The notes under the pieces: generated by a model | What the model saw: only the letters and a program-made list of their open reading frames with translations | Databases searched by the model: none | What the model was told of the DNA's origin: nothing | Made by a program: the position numbers and the translations under genes | Source: Isoetes taiwanensis | Lineage: Eukaryota; Streptophyta; Lycopodiopsida; Isoetales; Isoetaceae | Reading direction: 5' to 3' | Length of the DNA stretch: 64,000 bases | NCBI GenBank assembly: GCA_021234155.1 | Contig: JAJEKV010000002.1 | Coordinates: 38,181,841-38,245,840, forward strand | In this document: piece after piece, positions 35,430-43,999 of the stretch | Numbering within the stretch: the first letter of the stretch is position 1 | Layout of the letters: each line of letters begins with the position of its first letter

Positions 35430-35640
35430 AAACTCCGTACAACAACAAGATTCAGCTCAGAGGAAATGCCGATGAGGAATGCAGGAAGGTACATGGGAGA
35501 AAGGGCTAAAGAAAGCCTGTGCTATAGTAGGCTTGTGCCAAAGAAAGCTTGGATCCAAAGAGAGCTGGCGCTAAAACTGGCGTCTCGTTTCCTAGAATGA
35601 TAGTTCTCTTCTATATAAGAAGAGAATTATAGCATTCCAA
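35430..35640. repeat. 220-bp direct repeat, right copy, hairpin-ended
   Basis: Second copy of 31,180-31,403. The terminal hairpin is at 35,588-35,640. Confidence 0.75.
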
Positions 35641-35875
35641 GTAGGCTGAACATCAGAGCACTCTTTGAAACAATACTCTATTAACTCGTATATATGATCA
35701 TACATAGCATCTAGACTGCACATTGGATCATACTTACTAATGTGATGATTTATCCTTTGTGCCCTATATATTATATGCCACAATAGCGTTTTCACTTTTG
35801 GATGAAGCAATTTTTCCAAACATGCTTCCATTCCATACTCTTACTCCAACATGTCCTCAGCCTGAACATTTTATT

Positions 35876-36012
35876 GCCTTGGCAATTGTGTAAAGCCTCA
35901 TTGTGGTGAAGAAGCTTGTGACAATTAGAAACAAGTTGCACTTCTTAGGCAATTGTGTAAAGCCTCATTGTGGTGAAGAAGCTTGTGACAGAGGGAAATA
36001 AATTGCACTTCT
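35876..36012. repeat. ~68-bp tandem duplication
   Basis: Two adjacent units sharing GGCAATTGTGTAAAGCCTCA and GTGGTGAAGAAGCTTGTGAC, immediately left of the 3' LTR of the next element. Confidence 0.85.
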
Positions 36013-36187
36013 GAAGGTTCACTAGTGGCGTGAGATGGTCTTACCCTGGATTGGATCCCATCCTCCGAGACCCCCACGTGGGATCTCTTCCTCCAGGATC
36101 CCACAGTTAACTGCGCAGTTAAAGGGTAACCGTACAATTTTGTTGTGCTCAAAAGTAGTCCAATGCCTGGTGGCACAGGGACTAACA
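36013..36187 (-). repeat. 3' LTR (partial) of the deletion derivative
   Basis: The right edge is defined by GGCACAGGGACTAACA followed by a polypurine tract, resembling the LTR end at 43,961-43,973. The left edge is uncertain because no second LTR is present. Confidence 0.45.
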
Positions 36188-36199
36188 CTCCCCCCACCA
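36188..36199 (-). promoter_or_regulatory. Polypurine tract of the deletion derivative
   Basis: Minus strand TGGTGGGGGGAG directly before TGTTAG. Confidence 0.7.
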
Positions 36200-36419
36200 A
36201 AGAACACTCGTCGGAGGAGAGAAAAGCATGCACGGTCTCGTGAGGTAGAAACCTCGCGTGTGACTTGATTGAAATCATCTTGATGACTATGAGGTCGAGC
36301 CTTGGAATGGTACTATTGAATGAGATCCTGTCGGTCTTTCAAGGCATCCACAATATTTAACCCAATAGGCGATGACGCGTCCGACAGAAATTAGACTACG
36401 GCGAGCCTCTACTGGAACA

Positions 36420-38604
36420 AACTGGCATTCAATCAGCAGACATGTCTGAAGGCCAAAAGCACCTGCACTGGCACTGGGCTTGCAATAGTAAATTGGACGA
36501 TTGTGAGCTCCTAGTGATGCATAAGGAGTGTCGTGTTGGGGAGCTAGCTATAACATGGGCTTCTGAGCTTGAGTGTGGAATTTCTGAAGTAAATCGTGAT
36601 CCATGGCCTAACACCAGTGTTCCCATTTAGGACAGGGGAGGCGAGTATTGATAGGGGGTGGAGCCCAATCCACATGAATGGCCTGGCTGTCAAGATAGGC
36701 ACGAAGACTGTTGAATGAGCCTAAGTGCTGTAAATAGAGTTGAGCATACCCAATCCCCAGTTCCTCATATATGTTCTTACGAACCTCCTGCAAGGCTTCT
36801 GCAATCCGGAGTGGCAAGTAGCCAGCAATCTCGAGCATGTACTCTGACTGAAGAGCATTAACCCACGACTGATCTTAAAGATCTTTGTTGTCTTGCTGTT
36901 ACAGCCACCTTGCGTGCATATCCCCATGAAAAGCACCGGTTGGTCCGCCAATAAACTTGTCTCTGGTATCCGCCAGATAGAAATCATGCATGACATAGGT
37001 CATTGGCTGGACAAGACGAAGAATGAAGAATTTCTTATCTTCACAAGTGATGAACTGAAAGATAAGCAAAGCACAAAGAAGGCCTTTATCTTCTATAGTA
37101 ATATCCAGCCAGAGAGTGAGCAAATCCTTGATGGTGAAGGTCTTATCAATAGCACCATTTGCGTTGAACCATCTAAACATAAATAGATTTCTGCGGAACA
37201 TTACATAGTCTAAATAGCTCGTGGATTTGGAAAAGTCTCCAGGAATATTGATAGCTAAGGCTATGTAAGTCTCTTGCTGTTGATGGGCGTCATCTGCAGA
37301 GTGGATTGCCTGTTGTAACTGATGTTCCAGATCTTTGATTTTGTTGTCTCTCTCTGCCAGGAGATAAAGTTGGTCCTTGATTTTTTCATTTTTCGATGAG
37401 CTCTACGTGGCTTGAGAAGGCATGGGACTTGAGTAGAGACTTGTAGCTGAAGGCTAGGAATCTCAGCGTCATCCACAATCTTTTGTTTTTGCAGTTCACT
37501 AAGCTGTGCTTAAAGTGCTGTGACCTGGATTTGAACAGTGGCTAACTGACCCCCCAAAACAGAAATAGGGACTTAACCTTGCATGGTGGCATGCTGTTGA
37601 CGAGTGAATTCATTTTGCAACCCCATAAGAGAGCTTGAGTATCTGCAAGAGCATTGTCCTTGACTTTTAGGTGAGCTAGGAGCTCTTCTATGGTCTCTTC
37701 TATAGTTGTGCTTGATGTTCTTCCGAGTAGCGCGTGCCTCTTGTTCCTTAAGGAGAGCAGCCCGTGCCTCCAACAAAGCACTATGTTTACTTTGAAGGCT
37801 TTCATCCAGAGCCTGAATCTGAGCGTGGGCAGCCTGAAGGTCACGCTGCAAAGCTTTCGTGGAATCCATATAGGCTTCAATACTATTCATAAGATGATCC
37901 TAAGATTCCTGGAGCTTGAGCATGTAACTTGCCATATTCTGTTCATATTTATGTAGTGCTCGTTGGGATGGTGCAGGCAGGATAGGTAGAACCACAGGCA
38001 GAACAGGCTGTTGGACAATGTGCATGGATCTGCTTCTTGGAGAAGGTGTTGGAACAAAATTTGGGGCCAATCAACAAAGCTAGTTGAGTGAATAGCCACA
38101 ATGGTTGTACGGAAGAAATGCTTGTTGATGTAGGTGTTCTTGATAGAATACCCACAAAATTTGCGCCACAAAAACTTAATAAAAGCTTCATGAGGATTAG
38201 TAATAGTCGTAAGCTTGTGTGTTGTGGCCGCCTATGGAACTGGCCATATACTGTAACATCATGGTCCTGCAAAGCTGCCCAATTCAAAGAAGGAGTGCGT
38301 CTGGGTAATTAGAATACTTGGGCCAAAAGATTTTGATTGAGAGTTATCCTGGTATGATCAACTATCGTTGGGTACCCCGCATCAGTCTTGATCAAGCCAG
38401 TGACAATTGCCAAAGCTGTGCCAGATCCAAAACAGGGAGTTCTTGATTGGAAAAATCAAGCAAACCCAGTCTTTCTGCAATATCTCGATTGGCGCCTTCA
38501 AGAGCCAACTGGATACTAGGGGTCGAGAAGTGCACAGATAAGAAAAGATCCGGATTAATGGGCTCAGTGGCTTGTAGAATTGCCAATTTTTGTGCAACAG
38601 CCAT
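36420..38604 (-). pseudogene. Extra sense ORF2 of the gypsy element, derivative copy
   Basis: A coding stretch of about 700 codons spread over frames, downstream of pol in the sense direction. It opens with MAVAQKLAILQATEPINPDL at 38,604, continues through NKHFFRTTIVAIHSTSFVDW and PQILFQHLLQEA (about 38,090-38,030), then a coiled coil at 37,573-37,890 (ALQRDLQAAHAQIQALDESL). A block TIEDKGLLCALLIFQF follows near 37,060-37,110, and a C-terminal part with YEELGIGYAQLYLQHLGSFN near 36,700-36,770. The counterpart in the other element lies at 44,000-46,991 with the same order. Placement resembles the extra ORFs known downstream of pol in Athila and Tat lineages. I do not recognise the protein. Confidence 0.6.
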
Positions 38605-39029
38605 GGCGATTGGAGCAAGGAGATTGAGCGCAAAAGGCGAAAGGCAGAAAAAGTTGGAGCGTTAGGGTTTGCTTCTGTTCTGTGGAGAGTTTTATCGGCA
38701 GTTCGAAAAGTAGAATCTGAACCGTTAATTCTACCAGATGGCAGCATCGAGGAAAAGACTGATGAAGAACCAAAATTTTGGCTGTCCTAGAAAGCCAACA
38801 ACAGTAAGATCAATGATGGAGATTGATAAGAATGAATGGTGCGATGCAGTATCGTGGTGGTGTACGAATAATGATTTGACACAGCCGTGAATTAAGTTGA
38901 CGTAATTAAGAAGGGCAACTCGAGAGGGCGAACGTTTTAATAAAAAAAGGTGGCAGGGGCAACAAGCTAGATGTGACGCGCCTTGCACTATATGCGACAA
39001 CCCACTGTATATATCGAAGGACCTACCCA

Positions 39030-40540
39030 ATCCAACAACATCTGTCGCATGGGCCCGCCGTCTAACCCGCGTCTGGGGATGGCCAAACAATGAGCAGATG
39101 ACACGGAGGTGTCATTCCGGCCCGTCCCCTATGGGCGCCTACATCAGGGAAAGCAAACATAACAATGTAAACACTAGCAATAACAACAACAAACTACCTC
39201 GAAGGGTAGTGATAATCCATCCATCCATGTCATCAAATAGAGGCTCCTACCCGGGCTCAGCCTCAAAGGGAAAATCGACTGACGGCTAGGGTCTCCAGAT
39301 AGATTAGACCAAGTTATGGCAATGACTTGGGTTGGCAATAGACAATGGCTAGGGTTGACCACTCCATCTGCCCCTCCCTCCTGTGCATACTTTGCAGGTA
39401 GGCTAAATCAGGCTCTGTCGTGACTGTAACCTGCCGGAGATGTAATCCCATGGTATCACAAAAAAAAAACTACTCCGGTCGATGATCCCAACGTGTGATG
39501 GCTCCATGGGCAGCTAGAGGATCATGGCGAAACACACCCATATTCGACTGAACTCCCAAAACAAGAGCCAGACCGATACCTGCAGCTCTTGAGAGTCAGG
39601 GCGACACCGTTGAGCCAAGAAGAATCGGACTCATACCCAGCCCGCACGCAGTGACCGACTATAAGCCTAGCCCGCTATGGGTCCCTAGTAGCCGCGCTCA
39701 GTAGGGACCTCCCTCCACTTTGCCAATGACCTCGTTATGTGGTGCTCAGTCACTCCATAGCCTCCATAACCAGATGGCTCTATGCGCAGGCCGCATAATA
39801 ATGGGAACTAATGGGTCTAAACTAGGAGCATCATCTAAATAATGGCCACTAGGTCTCTACCCCCCCTTCTCAATATAGACGAGGTGCAAACATAAGTTCA
39901 AACCATCATCATATATCAACCTAACATGATAAATAACAAGAATAACAACTGATCCTAATCACATACATCTAACTTATATTTAGGGTTCATTGATTAGGGC
40001 TCATGCAGCTCAGAACTATAAGTTCTAGAATGGCTCTACTAGGACACTCAACTGGAGTCTACTCGAAGTACCTGCTCCTGACGAGTTGCCTCCGGCTCCC
40101 TGATTCTCCATCTCTAGTAGGTGGTTCAAGTAGATGATCCTCCTCTGCTATGCTTGCGCTTAGGGACTGTTACTGCAGCATCGGCTATCGAAGACAATCC
40201 TCGAATCGAAGCTGTGGGCACGAACTGGTGGATCAGAAGTTGGTGGAGCCAAAAATGGTCTAGGTTTAGGGTTTGGCCTTTGATATGTTAGGATTCACAT
40301 GAGGCCACTTGGCTCCAATAGGGCGCGTCCATGTGGTGGGTCACCTATAGAGTGAAGCCATGTGGAAATGGATCACCTCCTAGGTTGGGTAAGTCTACTA
40401 ATGTAGATTTATATAGTGGTGTGGCCTAGGATATACGTATTTATATCATATATTCTAGGAGAACGTCACACCAAAGAGAAGGTACTGCTACTAGATTTGT
40501 GGTGAGATATGGGAATCTGTAATTGGAATGTACCCCCATT
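39030..40540. other. Extra DNA between ORF2 and the antisense ORF
   Basis: In the full-length element these two genes are only about 0.45 kb apart. Here about 1.5 kb of additional, GC-moderate sequence lies between. No coding, no terminal repeats identified. It contains A10 at 39,461-39,470. Confidence 0.5.
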
Positions 40541-40561
40541 ATGGACAGGTCAGCAAAAAAC

Positions 40562-40604
40562 CATTGGGCCACCGTGGCATACAAGAGGCAGCAAGGCTAT
40601 ATAA
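40562..40604 (+). promoter_or_regulatory. Candidate promoter of the antisense ORF, derivative copy
   Basis: Plus-strand ATTGG (inverted CCAAT) at 40,563-40,567 and TATATAA at 40,598-40,604, 35 bp apart start to start. The other element has the same two boxes at the same spacing at 47,404 and 47,439. The boxes lie about 100 bp before the ORF start. Confidence 0.55.
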
Positions 40605-40698
40605 TACAGACAAGGAGTGAGCAGAGAACATTACTAGTACAATGATGGAGATGGTAAACACTATGCCGAAGAACTGCTTGGAATGCCTCACTTGCTGA

Positions 40699-40881
40699 AT
40701 GAACGACCTGGACCTCTGGAAAATGAAAAATAGAAGAATTCCAATAGACGGGTGGCTGTCTGCTTTCGCAGATAACCCCGACTCGCAGTCCAATTATGTG
40801 GACATGATTCTGCACCTGCACTGGAACCCTGAGCAGGGCTACGTGATCCTGCGGGCCTGTGCTGCACCAAATCCCGAGTAG
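40699..40881 (+). CDS. Antisense ORF of the gypsy element
   Basis: Sixty codons on the strand opposite to gag-pol, starting MNDLDLWKMKNRRIPIDG and ending LHLHWNPEQ...APNPE. The second element encodes the same protein in the same place, read as DELMDLW...NR at 47,553 on and LHLRWDPEQ...SAPNPE ending at 52,311, interrupted there by a nested insertion. Conservation of residues and of the stop position across two diverged elements argues for a real gene. The frame is directly preceded by an 18-codon upstream ORF in the same frame whose stop abuts this ATG. It is convergent with pol, which ends near 41,000. No known domain is recognised. Antisense ORFs are known in Tat-lineage gypsy elements. Confidence 0.6.
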   Translation: MNDLDLWKMKNRRIPIDGWLSAFADNPDSQSNYVDMILHLHWNPEQGYVILRACAAPNPE

Positions 40882-40999
40882 GAGGAAAATTAGAGTAGGA
40901 TTTTGCTTTTAGAGTAAGGGAGATGCCCATGCAACAAAGTAAGGCTATGCCCATTTGTGTAATCATATTCTTTTTGATATAATATAAGGCAGTTGCTTA

Positions 41000-41200
41000 A
41001 TCATGTGTCTGTGTCATAGATTTGTCTTGTGATGAACCTGCATGAAATGTTTTGAGGCGAAATCCATTAACCAAGGTAGGTAATGGGGTGCCATCTAATT
41101 TAGCGAGTTGAAACACACTTGGTTGTACCACCGTAATGATTCTGTAAGGGCCAAGCCAACGAAATTTGATCTTGCCAAAATAGCTAGCCAAAAGGATTTT
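41000..41200 (-). pseudogene. Integrase C-terminal (GPY) domain, derivative copy
   Basis: Minus strand KIKFRWLGPYRIITVVQPSV, then QLAKLDGTPLPTLVNGFRLK. This is the GPY/F module that ends gypsy integrases. It directly adjoins the zinc-binding part of integrase, so the DDE core has been deleted. Confidence 0.8.
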
Positions 41201-41890
41201 TTATGCCATGTTATTGCCACGGAAATGTTCTCCACCAAGTCCTTCATGGGCTTGACGAACAATCTCGGGGACCTCATGAGGAAGAAAACATCTGCGCAAA
41301 ATCATATCCTTGCCATGTTTGTAGAGGTGTCTAGCAACCATGGTATAGTCACGGACTTCTCGCTGGCGTGAGTGTAGCTTATCGGGAGAGAGCGTGGGAT
41401 CCTCAGATGGAAATGCACCTGAGAGAAGATATTGTTGGTAGTCATGAAACCAGCTCTCCAAACCGTGAGAGGTGGTTGCCGTGACCAAATAAAGTTGAGC
41501 ATCCGGAAAAGTGTCTGAGACTCCTGAGGACAGATCATCAGTGTGGATGCGCGAAAGATAATCAAGCACCACATAAGACTTTCCTGTCTTATGAATGACG
41601 TCAAAGGAGCAGCACCCAGCGAACAATGCATCCCATGGGCATGGTTTTATTAATCACATAAAACAAAACTTGATGATCCACAAAGAACTTGATTTCGCTA
41701 CCCAGCAGATAGTGGTAGAACCGTTGCACGCAAAAAATGAGTCCAAGTGCCTCGTGTTCCGTGGCAAAATAATTCTTCTCTGCAAGATTGAATTTCTCGC
41801 TCGCACAGCGAATCGGTTTGTCATGTTGAGAGTCATATTCTTGGGAGAGAACAGCACCAATAGCAAAAGTGGAAGCCGAGCACGATCCAA
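41201..41890 (-). pseudogene. RNase H and integrase HHCC region, derivative copy
   Basis: From about 41,880 the minus strand reads FAIGAVLSQEYDS, then FNLAEKNYFATEHEALGLIF and FFVDHQVLFYVINK across two frames. These are the gypsy RNase H blocks. After VVLDYLSRIHTDD it runs into the integrase zinc-binding module: DMILRRCFLPHEVPEIVRQA and HEGLGGEHFRG. No RT motifs (FMDG, LPFG, YxDD) lie between this and the protease. Confidence 0.75.
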
Positions 41891-41905
41891 TTGAGTGATG
41901 CCGGG

Positions 41906-42436
41906 TTATTTTTTGAGTTTGTCCATGATGAGGTTGACAACACTGCCCCCATCAATCTGTACATGATTAATCTGCTGATTCCCAACAGTTGCGTGAACCG
42001 TGGGCGTGGAAGTTGCTACGGCGCCAACAAGAACAGTATGTAGGAGCAATTGTTCTCGGAGAGCAGGACATAACTTCAAAATGGTGGAGAGACTAAGGGG
42101 AATTTTGATTTTGGCGAGCTCTCCTTGCAGTTCCAAAGGAACGTGGGCTAAATGATCTGCAGGATCCAAGGGTGCCGGTTGCTTGGGCATCGAGGCCGAA
42201 ACTTCCTTGAGGAGCTCCACTTCAGCGGCTATGTTTGGATAGGGCTGAATCATGGATGTGGATGGCACCTCCGAACGTTGTTGAGCGCGTGTGGTAGCGT
42301 GAATATTGGCAAGTGTGCATCCTTCGACTGCTTGCATAAGCTTGAGGATACTTTGACAGACCTTGGGCATAACATGAGGCGTGAGTTTTTCAAGATCCGG
42401 GACAAAATGCACTGTTTGTGTGGCTCTTGAGGGCAA
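41906..42436 (-). CDS. Gag C-terminal part and protease start, derivative copy
   Basis: 176 codons ending at the retropepsin motif INHVQIDGGSVVNLIMDKLK (IDGGS at 41,942-41,956) and an immediate stop where the deletion begins. The upstream residues (LEKLTPHVMPKVCQSILKLM, ELAKIKIPLSLSTILKL) are conserved in the full element at 56,015-56,538. The DGGS form of the active site is seen in some plant gypsy lineages. Confidence 0.8.
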   Translation of the reverse strand: MPSRATQTVHFVPDLEKLTPHVMPKVCQSILKLMQAVEGCTLANIHATTRAQQRSEVPSTSMIQPYPNIAAEVELLKEVSASMPKQPAPLDPADHLAHVPLELQGELAKIKIPLSLSTILKLCPALREQLLLHTVLVGAVATSTPTVHATVGNQQINHVQIDGGSVVNLIMDKLKK

Positions 42437-43265
42437 AAGCAGGCTGCGTGTCCTGTGGTGTGAGCGTCAAAGGTCGAGTGCCAAGTTGCTGGCGTGAGAC
42501 TAGACCAACCCAGTTGGATTGTTGCACTGGAGGATTGAGAGCTTGATAGATCTCTTCTTCGGCTTGTTGGTCCAATACAGCGGGCGGAGGAGCTTGTTGG
42601 TTTTGCTTGTTGAGGAGCACGTGGAGGTTTACTTAAAGTGGGGTGTGGGCCTTGTTTCCCATTTTCCACCCAGAGTTGATATGCTGCGAGATGCACCGAG
42701 GCAGTTTGGTTAGTGCTCGGGAGCTGTGATTGAACTTGGGGGAGCTGTAGGCACGCCGTGGTAGTGTGACCCCATTCTCAGCAGTGGTAACATTGAGCTT
42801 TCACAGGATCAAAAGGAGTATGCGAGCTTTGTCCTCTTGATTGCTGAGGTTGCTGAGGTTGTTGATATTGCTGAGGCGTGGTCTGGACCTGAACAACCAT
42901 TTTCTGTCGAAAAGGCGTCGGATGAGAGCGCGTGCATTTTTTCAGTAGCATGGTTGCATATATTGCCATGCTTGCAGTGAGGAGGACCATTAGTGGAATT
43001 GCATTCATTGGCCAGATGGCCCTAATACTTACAAATGTGGCACCAGATTTGACTTCTCTGTTGTGGAGTAGATTGATGAGGTTGAACCGCATTTTGTGGG
43101 ACCATGATAGGAGGCATGAAGGATATATCCATGAGGGGAACACCACGTGAGGAAACATTGACTGAGTGATTGACCAGTTCGATGGCATGATCCAGCGTGT
43201 TGGGTCGCAAGTATTTAGTCATAAGACGAATAGCGGGAGGGAGGCCTTGTAGAAATTAAACCAAG
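42390..43265 (-). pseudogene. Gag with two zinc knuckles, 5'-truncated, derivative copy
   Basis: Minus strand. The first knuckle reads IWCHICKY, an in-frame stop, then GHLANEC near 43,020-43,055. The second, CYHC-x-EWGHTTTAC, is near 42,755-42,800 and also carries one stop. Between them lies a Q/P-rich linker (VQTTPQQYQQPQQPQQ). The capsid portion is mostly missing because the element is cut at about 43,270. Confidence 0.75.
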
Positions 43266-43289
43266 TGTGGATTGTAAGTTTATAACTTG

Positions 43290-43311
43290 TTTTTTTTTTT
43301 TTTTTTTTTTT
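43290..43311. repeat. T22 run at the truncation point
   Basis: Twenty-two T on the plus strand, possibly the A tail of a minus-strand retroposon that abuts the truncated gag. The ~90 bp that follow, up to 43,404, belong to the repeat that resumes at 58,963. Confidence 0.6.
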
Positions 43312-43399
43312 CCAACTAGTTATGAGTTTTTCCGATACATAAAGATTATGAACTTCAAAATATATTTCCTTGAGTTAAGGGTTTGAGACCAACATCAAG

Positions 43400-43404
43400 T
43401 CTAG
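43400..43404. repeat. Target site duplication of the full gypsy element (left)
   Basis: TCTAG before TGTTTGG, identical to 58,963-58,967. Confidence 0.9.
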
Positions 43405-43973
43405 TGTTTGGGGTCTGGGTTCGGGAACTCCTGCAAGACAGCCCTCTGTGAGGACCCTTGGATCTAACAGGAGAATCCGTGGGGACTATGTCACGCGGGA
43501 TTTGCAAGAAAAGAACAAGAAGAAGAAAACGGAACAGAAAAGAACAATGAGAGGAAAATGATATGCTTCTTTGATATCAATGATGAACATACATGAGCTC
43601 TGAATCGAGAGAAGACTGAGAAAGAGAGACAAGACTCAAAACTCATCTAGCCCTCATATGCTAGCTCTACTCATATATATAGTACAATGGCCTTTGGCCC
43701 AATATAGACACTTTGACCGATCTCGGTGCCGACTGGAAGGAGGCCCGATTCTTGAGGAATGTTGGCGGTGCCTCTTGAAGTGCCTAGAATCACGCGGACG
43801 CCGACGTGAAGGTGGCGGCCCCTCACTTGTCCGAGCGGCCTCTTGATAGGTCTGCTTTGCTTGGTCAGTCAAGGGGCCTTGGATGGCTGACCCGTGGTTG
43901 GCTAGGATCCTTGAGCTTGACCTGGTCCGTCAGATGCATGAATAGTCCTGTACCGGGGAGGCACAGGACTAAC
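43405..43973 (-). repeat. Gypsy 3' LTR
   Basis: 569 bp from TGTTTGGGG to GGACTAAC; the final A of TAACA appears lost. It carries a TATATATA box near 43,672-43,682. Differences from the 5' LTR cluster in GC-rich stretches. Confidence 0.9.
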
Positions 43974-43990
43974 CTCCCACCAAAGCCACA
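43974..43990 (-). promoter_or_regulatory. Gypsy polypurine tract
   Basis: Minus strand GGCTTTGGTGGGAG directly before the 3' LTR. Confidence 0.65.
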
Positions 43991-43999
43991 CTCCGGGTG

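Larger units (their letters stand above)
36013..43270 (-). mobile_element. Ty3/gypsy deletion derivative (RT and integrase core missing)
   Basis: Minus-strand order is gag (43,270-42,400), protease (about 41,950), a joint, RNase H (about 41,880-41,600), the integrase zinc-binding part (about 41,210), a joint and the integrase C-terminal GPY domain (41,190-41,000). Antisense ORF (40,699-40,881, plus strand), unidentified DNA, sense ORF2 (38,604-36,430), polypurine tract (36,188-36,199) and the end of the 3' LTR (36,187) follow. Comparison with the full element at 43,405-58,962 shows two deletions of about 1.7 kb and 0.9 kb that remove the RT domain and the integrase catalytic core. The 5' LTR, primer site and start of gag are absent: homology ends at about 43,270 next to a T22 run. 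Confidence 0.75.
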
